A stretch of DNA of 64,000 nt from Oopsacas minuta (Eukaryota; Porifera; Hexactinellida; Lyssacinosida; Leucopsacidae): NCBI GenBank assembly GCA_024704765.1, contig JAKMXF010000319.1, positions 62,001-126,000 on the forward strand, read 5' to 3'. Positions 38,796 through 51,800 of this stretch are shown here, piece by piece (positions within the stretch are counted from its first letter, which is position 1; every line of letters begins with the position of its first letter). A program made the position numbers and the translations under genes. Below the pieces are notes generated by a model, which was not told the origin of the DNA, did no database searches, and saw only the letters and a program-made list of their open reading frames with translations.

Positions 38796-41700
38796 TTAAT
38801 TCTCGCCTAACACGATATTTAAAATATTTGGTGTCGCTCTGGGATTTGACTTTATTTGTTGGTATTTTCTTTCTTTCAAGGATTGGGCCTGTTCTTCATC
38901 GGTTTTAGGCTGGATATGATGAAACACTTTTTTCGGGATTTTTGAATCCTTTTGTTGTATTTCAATGGTTTGTTTACCACTTAATAATGCGTGTAAAATA
39001 CAAATAAACATTGAAATAAATCCAATAATGAAGATAGAAATCAATAAATATTTCAAAAACGCGGGAAAGTGAGTATTTAAGGTTTCCAGAGTTGGATTTC
39101 CAATTTTCGGATTTGCAGATGACACAATCACCGGAATTTCCCCCTTGGCACATGCTAATGGTGATTTTTTTGTGCACACATTAACACATTGCTTATAAGG
39201 CAATTTACAATCTCTGAAGATGATGGACAAGTTGAATTTCTGGCTATCAGAAATTCGTGGTGAATAATGGCCATCAATCCGTGGGAAAAGAATTGTCAAT
39301 GTCCGCGGGTCTTTCCAGTACGAATATTTCGGTAATTCATTATAAACCTCTTGGTTAAAGTGTAATAGAGCTTCCAGCTGTTTCCAGTGTGCTAAATTTA
39401 ACTGTATGACGTCATCTTCAAATTGAATTTCCACTGAATCACCTGTGGTTAGTATTGTGTTAGAATACGGGATGCGAGAAGTAATAAAGGCGGTAACATT
39501 CAGCGCGTCAAAAGCCGCGATTTCGCGAGGCGTTCGCGTCAAAACCTCAGATTGTCCGGGATGCAACCTAATATACACAATTGGTTTATTATCATTAATA
39601 GGAATAGTATCTATAATAGAATACACGCTACTCGAAGCTCCTTTTACATCCGTGATGGTTATAACAACGAAACGATCGCCGAGTGGGAATAAACTCGGTT
39701 CATTTTCATCATTTGTATAGAACAATGCTCGTAGAATATCTGTGTAATTCTTAGCACTACCATTACCATAAAATAACAAGAATTGGCCAGTGGAATAACT
39801 CTGTATGTTTGATGAATTATCAAATAATCCAAGTTCAGGAGAACGAATGAATACATACTCGTTCGGATCCAGTCCACCATTAGCTACAACTAGAGTTGCG
39901 CTTAGACTGGCAATAGTGTCATTTTCTTCATCAAATATCTCAAGAAATGGTAATAAAACGATATGCTCTTCATTTGATGGATTATCCAATGATGAACCAT
40001 TGAACTCTGTGAATTCAAAAGTCCAATTCATGCCCAGACCTGAACCTATATCCAATAGGGGCGGGTCGTTAGTCGCGACTAACTGAATGGTTAACTCAAC
40101 AGGTAACGAGGGGAAATTGTCCAAATCAGAGACAGTAATTCTGAGTGTGCGATTGCCATCAATCGCAGTGAAATCTCCATCATAAATATTGCTGTAACGA
40201 ACTGAATTAGTAATAGCCTGATACTCGCTAATATCGCGATTATTTATAAGTATAAAGAAAGCGGTATATTGCTCATCAACTAAAGAAACTCCATCACTAA
40301 GGACTATATTGGATGTCCCGTTAAACAGAAGTTCATTCTGGAAATAATTCACAAAGGGAATATCAACGATTTCGAAACGCATCCGCAAAAAATTCGAGTT
40401 ATCAACATCACTTAACGTAATGAGATTACCGATCAAAATGGGTGGAGAATTTTCTTGGTAAGTAACGAATGTACTTGATAGCGTCACAACTGGCCTATCG
40501 TTAACAGCTTGTACGTCTATAGTGAAATCTACAGAAACCTCAGCGGAATTATCATCTACAACTGTAAATTGGATAACACGAGCCCCAGAAGTTGGATCAT
40601 CAGATAAATGTATGTATGAAATACCGCGAAATATGTTCTGTACAATTCCAATATCTAACCCAGCTGTTGTCTCAAGTAATGTGCCATTAGCCGGGAGGAT
40701 ATTCTGTGTTCCAGCAGAGACAGATATAATTTCATATCCAATATCAATAGCATTGAACTGTATACTCGCATATTGAATGAAAGCTCCAGGGTCTTCATCA
40801 GTTATTTCTATTAATTCATCCAATAAAATCGCATTACTATTCTCAATGAATACATCTTCAGTACGTGATTGAGTAATGACAGGTAAATCATTGACATTGA
40901 CAACTGACAGCGTTTGCCAACGAGTTACGCTAGCCTGTACAGTGTCACGAGCTACGATAAATAGCTGGCGATCCCCCGCTGTAGGTTCAGATCTTGTGTT
41001 ACGATACACGACACTACGTAGGATATCAGTGTAATTCTCACTTGAGCCAGGGCCTGTGATGTTCAATGTTCGAGTTTCATTATCAAAATTAACTGTGAAT
41101 ATACTGGAAATGTTCTCAATAGAAATCCATTCAAACTGAGCTGTATCAGGCGTATCAGTGAGAATAATCTCAAGTGATTGTATAAGATACAACTGGTCAT
41201 TTACATCAATTATAGTTGACAGTGGACTGACAATTGCAATTGACATGTTACCTTCATAGAATACAGGTGAATAAGCTGGTAAGGTAATTACAGGTGCTGT
41301 ATCATCTATTCCTATTGAGGTTATGAATATACTTGCACTACCTGTTACTATTGGTGCATTGTCTTCTTGTGGATTTGTTGAGGTTACTTCTATTTGAACT
41401 CTCACTTGACTGCCTAGAAAATGATATTTATGGTGAAGGAATAAATATTAACATCTACCGTCAAACCCCGTTACATCTAAGTTCAAGGACAGCGACTATC
41501 ATTCGATATTAGCGGGTATTTCGGTATAACGGGAGTTTACTGTACAATAATGTGAAAAGTTAACAAATGGTTATATTCAGATTTTCATTTTCATACACCT
41601 AAATCAGGGTAGGACATAAATGTAACTCTCTTATACTTTTGTTCAAACGGCTAAAAGAGCGTCATGCACTTATAGTATATAAAATTTCATCTTTGACCGC

Positions 41701-43362
41701 GTCGCATTCGAAAAAGCATGTTTGACAAATTCAAAAATATACCGAAAGAAATTTGCACCAAAATGTTATTTCGCTGGATGAAACCATACATACACTAGAA
41801 TGGAGCCATATAAAATACGTATCTTCACTTGTTTGTATGAATTTACAAGAGAGTCTATCATTTATTGGGGAAATTTGCAAAAACGGGTAACATTTTTTGA
41901 CTTCCCTGATGCTCCGTTAGTATAGTGGGGGTTACATTCTATACTTACCGACTGGCCGATCTGTTAGAGTAATCTCAGTTGCGTTAATAAATGCGAGAAG
42001 ACATAGCCTGAAATTACCAGGTGTCCTTCCATTATTAGTGAGAAAATTGTCATCAATTTCATACGTAGTTACAAACAAGTCACCTTCTGTGATTCGCAAA
42101 GTAGGCTCGAGATCAAGCGTTGCCAATCCGAGATTTTCACGTAATCGTATTGCATTTACAGCAACTGGATTAGTCTGAGTGTTTATTTCTGGATTATCAA
42201 TTTTAGAGAAAATCAACGTATAATTGACTGTATATTCAAAATCATGAACTTCAATCAAGTCGAGTGTGAGTCGGAAAATATTCTCTGCAGTTGAATACAT
42301 TGAATCAACTGAACCAGGATCAGCTGTATTAGTATCTAATACAACTTCACTACAGTTTGTAAAACCGACTACGTCATCATATACATCACAATTGAATAGA
42401 CTCCCAATCATGCAGACAACACAACCTGTGTCATCATGATCACACTGCTCTTCAAATTCTACAATTCCATTCCCGCAGTTGGAACACCTGCTAAGCTGCA
42501 TACTTGTTACACATGTCCAGCTTATTTCAATAGAACACTCGTTGCTACAGCCATCGCCGATTACAAGATTGCCATCATCACAGACTTCGCCAATACCAAC
42601 AATTCCATCACCACATGGACAGTTCATGACCAAACTTGTGTTAGAAATTGAAACACACAATTCTTGGACAGAAATTACGTCATCACCGTCTGTGCTTACT
42701 AATCGAGTAGGACATGTAGGACAGTAGAGTGTACATGTAATTTCAGACAAGTTAGCGACATTTAGCTGGTCGATATACATAGCTAAAGAGGTCGAGTTAA
42801 CTATTTGAGAATTCGCGGCATTTGATACACAAAGTGAGTTAATTTCCCTGAGAACTAAGTTGGTGAAATTCGCGAGAAAGGGAATGTTGGAGAAGAGTCC
42901 CTGATTTATGAAATAGCCGTAATATCCTAAGGATTTGATGGTTACTGCGAAATTTGACAGGATATTTTCGTTACGCGGTAGTGAAGTTGTATTAGCAGCA
43001 CATGACAGTAGAATATTTCGCGCGTTTGCGTCCAAATTTCGCGAATCAATACCCGGCAAAATCACACTAGATATCTCATTGTAAATACAGCTCACTAAAA
43101 AACTGGTGTAAGCGCAAAGTGTATAAGTTACAAGCTGTGAAATTTCGCAAATTTGCAAATAAACCTGACTGAAATTCGACATAGGATAATAGTTAGTAAT
43201 ATTATCATTGTAAACTTGAATACATTGCTGTCTTATGTTATCTGAACAAGTCAATGAAGGGAGTTGTGTAGGTCCTGGTATAGCTGTACTTTGAGAAGTG
43301 ATAACGGGTAGCAGCATATAATATGTGCATAAAATCGCGAAAACTGTTGGTATACGACGCAT
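38796..43362 (-). CDS. Large single-pass surface protein with DUF4215 and cadherin-like repeats, two exons
   Basis: Exon 1 is 41949-43362 and exon 2 is 38796-41413; donor CG|GTAAGT and acceptor CTAG|GCAG give 1,343 residues in frame. It begins with a signal peptide (about 1-23). A Cys-containing N-terminal region follows, then DUF4215-type Cys-rich repeats ([29 protein letters not shown]; about 250-310). After that come four or more beta-sandwich repeats of cadherin/tandem-95 type. Each has a Y.DILR..YRN-like helix-strand and ends in an ND.P motif ([32 protein letters not shown]). Many N-glycosylation sites are present. The transmembrane segment is at about 1257-1282 and the tail is 61 basic residues. 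A role in adhesion or surface recognition is inferred. DUF4215 joined to such repeats in one receptor is unusual outside sponges and protists as far as I recall. Confidence 0.85.
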
Positions 43363-43496
43363 GTTGTTAGCTAATGTACAGCATAAGTAAAGATGGTAAT
43401 TAGAATATACGCGTAGAGCAACTCTCGTAATACGAATCTGAAAGTAATGGTAATTCGTATTCGATTACTGAAAAGTCATTGTAATTACAGTAGATG

Positions 43497-43570
43497 CCGG
43501 TATAAGAACACCGGTTATAAGAACACCGGTTATAAGAACATACCGGTTATAAGAACACCGGTTATAAAAA
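43497..43570. repeat. Minisatellite, 15-base unit CCGGTTATAAGAACA
   Basis: Five consecutive copies of CCGGTTATAAGAACA with minor variation (one copy has a two-base insertion). Degenerate copies continue to about 43760. The same word occurs near 24350, 44085 and 54590, so the array may have grown from the terminal repeat of a dispersed element. Confidence 0.85.
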
Positions 43571-44182
43571 TCTTGACTTTATTTACGGAATCTTTTGTAT
43601 TCTAATCCTTGAATTTTAACCGGATATAAGAACATTCCATGCTGGGTATAAGAACATTATACTAGCAAAGGTTGCTATATACCCCAATAAAATTCATGCC
43701 GGCTATAAGAACACCCTTAGAATTGTAGCGAATTGGCTCTTATTACCGGTGTGTTTGTAGAATCAGCAAATAATACAGTAGATATGAGGACACTTCCATA
43801 ATATGGTTACTACATCCAAATATGTTTATTGTAGTGTTTTCATAACCGGCATTCTCTATATACTAAGCAAATAGGAGATCGCTCGGTGTCTGGCGGTCCA
43901 ATCCGTCCTTGACACAAAATGTCGACAGTGAGACTCAATTTAGCACAGGATCTATATGGTACCGTCCATAAGTGCCATCCCATGAGAATTCCTGCAAGAA
44001 CAATTCACTGCCCAGAAATTACTTGATAATCTCCTGATTGATATTGCAAGTATTCTAGATGTAAATATACAAAGGTTATCGCTTATAAGAACATATTGAA
44101 AAGCGATAACTCCTGTACTGTAGATCACGGAATTACCGGATGTTCTTGTATTAGAAGTTCTTATATGTACCGGGCATCCAGA

Positions 44183-44526
44183 GCATTAAAGGAGCGCGAA
44201 GAGTAGTGCTCTATTTTTGCAGGAGCGACACACTGAAGCGCGCTCCTATTGAATTTCAAACAATTTCCAAACATCATCGTTCTTCTCCATAAAATTCAGT
44301 ATTCTTGCTATAAAAAGAGGATGCTGGTACACTTTTGTATTATTCACAATTTGTTGAACTAGTTTGACTTTGCAAATTAGTAATTTCTCGAATCAACAAG
44401 GGTTAAGTTCAATCCTAATGACTTAAAATACAAATCTAATCTAAATCTGAAAGAATGAAAAGGAGCATGCTCCATTTTTCCTGGGGCAGGAGCTGGAGTG
44501 CACTCCTTTTCTGAATAAGGAGCGGC
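44183..44526. repeat. GGAGCG-ended dispersed repeat, copy 2
   Basis: Begins GAGCATTAAAGGAGCGCG and ends with GGAGTGCACTCC...GGAGCGG. The middle shares TCTCCATAAAATTCAGTATT and GCTATAAAAAG with the copy in a dynein intron at about 11164-11490. The ends are rich in GGAGC/GCTCC inverted words. No open frame is seen. Probably a non-autonomous transposon. Confidence 0.8.
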
Positions 44527-44635
44527 CTTGAACTACAAATAAGGATGACAAATATATATAATTAAACTCTAATTGAATAACGAATAGGCTTATAGTTTAT
44601 TATATGAAATATTGAAGATTATAGAATAGAATCCT

Positions 44636-44638
44636 TCC

Positions 44639-44701
<63 letters not shown>

Positions 44702-44702
44702 C
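44636..44702. repeat. (CAAT)n microsatellite
   Basis: About 16 perfect copies of a CAAT tetramer just downstream of the MRTF stop codon, likely within or next to its 3' untranslated region. Confidence 0.95.
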
Positions 44703-44739
44703 TGAACGATTGTTGTATAAAATTTATCGTAACCTTCTC

Positions 44740-47700
44740 TCAATTATTGCTGTAATAGGTCTGAGGATAGCAATCGACTTGGTTAGGATCAAGAGGGAAA
44801 TTTGGCTGGTAGTTTAAATTATAATTTCCATCAACCGGGATGTATCCCGACATGTTCGGTACTATTACGTCATTAGTATAGCTTGCCTGTGATGGACTTA
44901 AAAGTGGAATTTGTTCTGTATAGTTCGGGAAGTTATTGAAATTATCTGAATACTGATTGCAATTCATATGTGGGTAGAAGTTCGGTTCAATGCATTGGTT
45001 AGGTGGGTAGAATTTTTGCTGTTGTTGAAGGAATAAATCGTCCGCAGGAGTGTTTGAGGTTAAATAATTCGACGCGTCGATGAACTGCGGTTCTTCTGCG
45101 TACATACTGCAATCACCTGGTTGGATAGAGGGCTGTAGTAAGTCTAAGGGCTCCGTACAAATCGAACCGTTAGAAAGGAGAGATGAATTTGAATTGCTTG
45201 GATATGATAATGGCTGCGGTATTGGTGAATCGTAGTGGTTATTCAATTTTAATTGAAGATTCGGCATCTCCGTGATGAAGTTCGGATTAGGAAGAAGCGG
45301 GACTTTTTTCGGGGTGAACTCAGATAGGTGTGTTTGCGGTTTTGTGAGATACGCGGGCAAGGAGGTATGCGTTGGATTGAGAGGTTTGAACAGGTTCTTA
45401 TCATCCAAACTTGGTAGTTTGAATTGTACTTGTGGTGATTTCATCTCAGAATCTGTTGAAGATATAGATTCTTTATGTGGAATTTCATTTGGATATTCCG
45501 GCATTTGAATAGGATTAGTTTTCTGATAATTCAAAATACGATCAATCAATTCAGCCTTCTTTCCTGTTGTAGCAAGTGAATTGTGTTTACAAATATTCCG
45601 TAATTCCTGTAAATTCCTCTCCTGTAGCCCGATTTGTGTGATCTTACATTGTGTGAAAAAGTCGGTGACTAGGTTATCCGCGTCGTCCGTTTGTCCCCAG
45701 AGTTTTTTCAGCACATCGGGAGTAATGTACTCTTTCATTTCAGGGTAACGTTGTATGACTTGTAACTGTAATAGGAATTGTTGTTGATTGACACAAACTT
45801 CAAAACTTGATCGTTGCTTCTTGTCTCGCGAAATTCGCGTGTCAGTCTCAGACGCTTCCATTGGGGTGTGAGATTTCGCGGGAGGCTCTTTCCGATAGTT
45901 TGAAGCAGTGTACACATGGAAATTGTAATGTTTGTTTGTTTGTTTTTGTTTATTGTTTTGTTTACTGGCTTTCTTTGACTTTGTCTTTTGATTAGTAACA
46001 CAATGAACTGGATTTTTGTGTGTTCTCAGAATTGATTCAGTGGAAATATCTAAAGAATTGAAATAGAAGAATAATATGGGAATTGGGGAAGGAACATGGA
46101 GAGTTGTCAGTCATTAGCACAGTCACCTCCGGTAATATTGAAGCTCAAAGGACCGCGATAATTTCTCGATACAAGTGGAGTTCGAAATAGCCGATAAAAT
46201 ATACTCCAGTTAACGAGAGTTGACTGTATTAGCTGATAATACTCGTGTAGGTGCGCTGGATATGCTTGACCCATGGGTACAGTATGCTTACACCTGACTG
46301 AACCATAAATATAAGCTGTGTAGAATGAAAGCCATAGACAAATAAAAATGTGCTTGTATAATTCTTAACATATACTCAACTCAGTTACGTATAACGTGGC
46401 GTTATTTCCATTACGTCATTAGCTTGATAGCCGATGAAACGAGAATCATATGCTTACTTACCAATCTCTTTTTATAAGTATACTGGTATTTCACGTTATT
46501 CCACCTATCCCACCCAAAATATATCCAGAAATACAGTAGAGACTCCGAATAACTAACACGTTGGGGACATCGCTTAAGTCGGTTTTAGGAAGTTATCCGC
46601 TTCTAGGAGACTGCTAAAGTATTATCTACAGTGGAGTATCCCAAAACGGATACTCAGAAAAGCAGACAATCCCTCTACAACGGACAAACCTCCTGGAACG
46701 GAACGAAATAGCGATCATATACGTTTTATGAAAATAAGATAAAATATACTGAATCCATAATCCATGGTTAAATAATAATCAAACTGGGCGAACCACGATC
46801 GAATTCAAGTTTTTCCTTCAAAATTCGCAGGAAAATAGGAAAAAACGGCGGCTAAAGCCCGATTTTGACTGTCGTAATCTCCTGCCTTAACTTTACCCAG
46901 CTATTAGTGATTTACTCGAGGTGCATGCATATGTCAGAATCTTCCAGTTGGCATTTGTCAGAATACTCGTAAGTGTCACTCGTCCGAATCAATATTTGGC
47001 TAACTGTTACTTGTCAGAATGAATATTCCAATGGTTATGTAATGATCAGACATGCTAGCAAGCCCAGCAAACTTCCAGCCGACTCACAGGCTCCAGATCC
47101 AACTCGAATTAAATCAATATCCATCACTGCTATCCTAATAGTTTCAATACATGCTCATCTTCTCGCTTTTAGGCAAGCTAGCTAGATAATCACGTCAAAT
47201 TCCAATTCTTGATTCTGACAAGTGACAATCAACCAAATATTGATTATGACAAGCGACAATTACGAGTATTCTGACAAATGCAGCTCCCTCATTTACTCGG
47301 CTTACAACGGGATGGATTCGTGGTCACGAGCATTTCGTTATATTGAGAGTTTAATATATTTATCAACTAACTTGATCCAGTTTCAACAGTCTCAGGGCTC
47401 CAACCCCCGTAATCCTCATTAGAAGAATAAGAATCTCTTCTCGCTGCTTTAGCTAGTTTCTGAAAGAACGATTGAGTATTCTCTCTAGAATTCTGCGAGT
47501 TATTATTACTCACAACGGGCGGTGCAGGGAGAATACCCTTCGATATAAGGTCGATTGGTCCAGGTCGTTCTGATAGCTGTCTGTTGAGTAGGTCAGCTGT
47601 TCGTTTCCTATGGAGTGAGACCTGTGATGCCTGTAGCAAAGGAGAGGTGTGGGTATTTGATTTGAGGATATTCTTGTCTTGTAGGCTATCTATAAGGGAA

Positions 47701-48824
47701 TAAGGGAAAGTTAAATGAATTGATCTAACAGAGAAATTGCATGTTAGCTAGTAAAGGATAAGTACTTGGTAGAGGATGATACACGCATAAACTTATATTT
47801 TTGATATTTTGGGATGCATTAGGGGAAGTATAACATGAAATTTGTGAGGAGGTTTGGGAAGTATGAAAGCAGACATGAAGCTGAAACAATTTCCAAATGA
47901 GTGACAGAAGAAACAACTGAAGATCAACCGAATACATAATACAGTGACCTAGTGTTTCCCCGATGAATGACGCGATTAAGATATCTAGCTGTGTTAAGAT
48001 GAAAAGTCTATGCACAGGGCTTAGTACATGTATAAGCGACAGCTATAGCTATTTATAATATTCTAAAATAGGCTTACTTTAGCTCGCTGTAATCAAAATT
48101 CCATAAATACAATCATTAATATTTTCCTACTAAGTCTACGATGGAGATTCACAAAAACATAGTTAAATTCGGGTCCGAAATCTTGCCTAATACGCCATAT
48201 CGGCACACTGTGGACAGAGTCGCCACACAATCCCAAAAATGAGCGCATTTCAAAAATGCCAAGTTTGAAACCGATCGAACCGAATATCAGTATTCATGAA
48301 TAGTTGCTTAACCGAATACTGATATTCAGTTGGTAACCAAGTATTGAACTTTTCGGTTGCAACCCTGAAAAATACTGTGAGAAACGCTACAGTGACCTCA
48401 CTATTATCAGAACCAATTGTGTAGGCTCAATGAAATCATAGAATACGGAAGATCGGGTTGTTCATCCTTAGCGGAAATATACCAAAGCTTCGGTGAATTC
48501 TAGAAAGAATATCTCATCGGAAACTGTCTCCAAGTGACAACTATATCAATATTTACCTCTAGAAGGTCTGTTATCCAATTTCTTTCTAATAGTATCAGAC
48601 GTTTTCGCCATTGAAAGTCGACGTTTTTTCTCCAAAAATTGAGGATTAGCCCATCTATCCTTGTCAGGTAATATTCCTTTCGAGAACAATTCTTCTGGAT
48701 TAGATCGACATCTAACCTTCCATGCTAGTGACTGTTGGGCTTGATTCATGACCTGATTGTCCACAATTTTACCTGGCTTGGGTCGCATACGACATGGGGG
48801 CTCATTGGAATAATTCTCCATCAT
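44740..48824 (-). CDS. MRTF: Myocardin-related transcription factor (MRTF/MKL), three exons
   Basis: Actin-regulated coactivator of SRF. Exons 48557-48824, 47372-47689 and 44740-46049 join in phase to 631 residues. There are three RPEL motifs, which bind G-actin. Motif 1 is at about 32-56 (SNPEELFSKGILP, lacking the RP pair). Motif 2, about 78-99, is split by intron 1 (KKLDNRPSR|DSLQDKNIL). Motif 3 is at about 116-146 (SERPGPIDLISKGILP). A basic stretch KTKSKKASK (about 213) fits the B1 basic region, followed by a short Gln-rich part (NQQQFLLQLQ, about 283). The SAP domain is at about 337-371 (LQERNLQELRNICKHNSL). The C-terminus is Asn/Pro/Gln-rich, as expected for an activation domain. No clear leucine zipper is seen. 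The ATG at 48824 is the first in frame. Intron 2 carries two transposon-like elements. Confidence 0.92.
46534..46740. mobile_element. TA-flanked inverted-repeat element, CAGTAGAG family (MRTF intron)
   Basis: Starts TA|CAGTAGAGACTCCGAATAAC. It shares the stretch CAATCCCTCTACAACGGACA and following bases with the element in a dynein intron at 10083-10262. The internal order suggests a rearranged or composite copy. The family type (Tc1/mariner/pogo-like, TA target) is inferred from the flanks. Confidence 0.65.
46952..47280. mobile_element. Long-terminal-inverted-repeat element in MRTF intron 2
   Basis: Two 69-base arms, 46952-47020 and 47212-47280, are reverse complements with about eight mismatches. 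Both start from CATTTGTCAGAATACTCGTA and contain AATCAATATTTGG. The 190-base interior is non-coding. It could fold into a long hairpin in the pre-mRNA. Confidence 0.85.
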
Positions 48825-51800
48825 TGAAGATGAATATTTTCTAATTTAAATATTAAGAGGGAATAATATTGTCATTTATTACAGAAATATGAGTAACCTT
48901 CACAAACGGACATACATGACAACCTTCCCAGGATTCGACATGATATTCAGGGAAAATTTGATATTTCTTGCAATTTTCTGACAAAAAGTGAAAAATTGAT
49001 ATATGTATAAAATTAGAAATCCAATGCTTTCGAGATAAATATCAAGGAAAGTAGTTAGAAAGGATAATTATGAACAGGCCAGCAAGGAGGCCGAAATGGT
49101 ACCGCGTTAGTGGAAGTTCATTTGAAGGACTAAGAACTCGCTCAGTATATTTTTCACTCAGTTTCCACAGGCGCCATTTACGGAGGTTCACTGTAGAAAG
49201 GAAATCGTTTATAGGAAGTTTTATTATTTTGACGGCTTGGCCTACATGTCCAAATTAGCTACTAATCACATTTCACTGAGATAAGATATGGCAGCTGAAT
49301 ACAATTTGTAATATATAATAGTAAAGCGTGAGACACAAACGAGGGCGCGACCAATAAAGATAAGACAGTAGTCTCGCCAACAACGGAACAGTTTTAAACA
49401 TGCAAGAAAGTCACCTCGGCGAAATCAGGAATAAATCGAGTAATTTATTGAATAACGTTACACCAAATTTTTTCAAATTTCTCGAATAGTAAAACAAGAC
49501 TAAATAATTGTGGATTGTATTATCTGCAAGTAGCAACAAGTGCTGACGAAACTCAACAGGTGTCAGATCAATGCAGTGCAACGATGTGTTGATATTACAG
49601 AGAACCAATCCCATATCGTATCCTTGGTAGTGTAGTCGGGAAATTGTCCGAAACTGATGAAAATACGAGTTCCCTGTGTTGAAGCAGGGTCACAAAATTC
49701 TATTGTATATAAAAACAAACCGGATGTAACAATCAAATAAATTCAGTTGTTAAGCAAATCAATATATCCATATTCAACTATTTCCATGGGGAATAAACAT
49801 ACATATATACAGCCTATAAACGTAGTGTGAAAACCTATAGGGATGTATGATTTCATGTAGTAATGTGAGTGAAGAAAACGATAGAATTGAATGAATTATT
49901 ATCAAACAAAGATTTTGGCTCACTCAACCTGTTTCAATTAGATTTTGAATATTACTTAGCCAACTGCAGCTATTGTTCAACTGAGTGAGACACCTGCGAT
50001 ACAGGTTGAACTTTGCACTTTGTGCCTCGAATAGTAAGAAACAGTATAAATACTGAATTTGAGTACATTTTGGATATTTTGCATGATTTAATATTCTAGA
50101 GCGAGTTAGCAGATTCCTATGATTCCAATAGTTCTTACGGATGGAATTTTTGAAAATCCTAAGCAATTAGTTCATAATTACGTGAATGTCTAAGACTTAC
50201 AAATATTTGAGTCTGGCACAAATACATGCAAAAATGCGTCATGAAGGTTTTCCAGTTAGATTCAGACATGCCCATATAGATAAACCGACACGATTATAAT
50301 CAGACAGTGTTTCTGATGTGAAATAGCTTCTGACAATACAAATTCACTTGCATAAGCAGACAAAATTTGCATTTCCCAACGAGTATGGGTATATGCAGGT
50401 TCCACTGTAATACTAATACCATTACACCTGAAACGAACGTGTTGCCAATAAGCAGAGTCGAAGGTATACAGTATACTTTGCTTAATAGAGTTAATCAGGT
50501 CACTTGGCCAGAAACAGAACCATACAAATACAGTGGAACCTGTATAAACCGACACTCGTTGGGTCATGAAAAATTTGTCGATTAATGCGGATTACAATGT
50601 AGCGAAATATATTAATACAAACAATGTAAAGGAAATTGTATAATACGCGTGTAACGTTATATACGTATAGGTTAACCTCTAAATGTGAGATTTTGACATT
50701 GTTAGGCTTGGGTAAGTCACATTATTATCAAGTATTTATGGTGAGAAGTCTCATTAACAATTCGAGGACTACTGTTTTGATGCAAAATATCTATTGTAGA
50801 ATCAGCCCAATAGAAGTTACACCACCAAAAATGTAGATTGAACGTACGTATTATCCGTAATACGTCTTCATTGAAAGACGTATTAAACAACCATTTCAAT
50901 ACTGGGCCACTATAGTAAAGCATAGTCGATACAGTAAAAACTTAGAAAATAACAAATTTGAATTACTTGCAGAATTATGCATTAAATAGCAAACTAAACG
51001 AAAAGATCAACCACAGATTAAATCATATGTAAACCATATAATAATCGTCAGAAATGTGTAAACAATAGAAGAGCATTACAAATACAGAAAAGGTCATATT
51101 TGTAGCAATTGTTAATATACAAATGACATGATTCAATTGATTACACTTATCGAAAACGTAATTTTATTAAAAAGTGATCTACATGACTACGGCTAATGAT
51201 ATTTGGAATGTGTCTAATAAGTGATAGCCAATATAAGGTAATAGTGCTGACTAAATAATATTTTGGATTTGTCCTATGAGTGATTTGTAGTTCACACGGT
51301 GCCAGGGTTCCCTCTAACTTTCGGTTCCATGGGATTCCTGCACAGTATTCCTAAACACAAACAGAATTGAAAAATGCTCCATATAAGTCAGCGTTTCTCA
51401 ACCTTTTTCAAACTGCGACATGCTATTTCATCTAAAAACTTCAAGGCACAATCAGGGGCTGTCCCAGGATACGGCGTACCCGATGCACAGCCGGGGCAAA
51501 CTCTTATTCGATTATAGACAGTGGTAGCCCGAGGATCTGGCAGTCTCGCCAGGATTTTCAAATCCGTGGCAAATGCCGCCAAATATCAAAACACACATTC
51601 AGATTCAACTTTAGTTAAACAGAAAGTCAGAATTCATTGTGTGTTAAAGATTTTCTTAACTCAATTCACTAAAATTGTCACACAAAATATCTAAAATTGT
51701 CCTACCAAGAAATCTGAAAATTGCAGAAAATCACTTGAGATTCGCACACATAATCGACTGATAATTCGTTAATAAAATAAGATGCTGGAATGTGTCCTAC

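Larger units (their letters stand above)
43363..44739. other. Intergenic region with minisatellite, GGAGCG repeat and CAAT microsatellite
   Basis: It lies between the start of the DUF4215/cadherin-like gene and the 3' end of the MRTF gene, so the promoter of the former should be near 43363-43490. The remainder is repeats (listed separately) plus a segment at 43870-44000 related to sequences near 29520 and 56720 (shared GAGACTCAATTT word). Confidence 0.6.

Noticed and set aside
44636-44702. Regular array considered as CRISPR-like
   Set aside because: It is a plain CAAT tetramer microsatellite without spacers.
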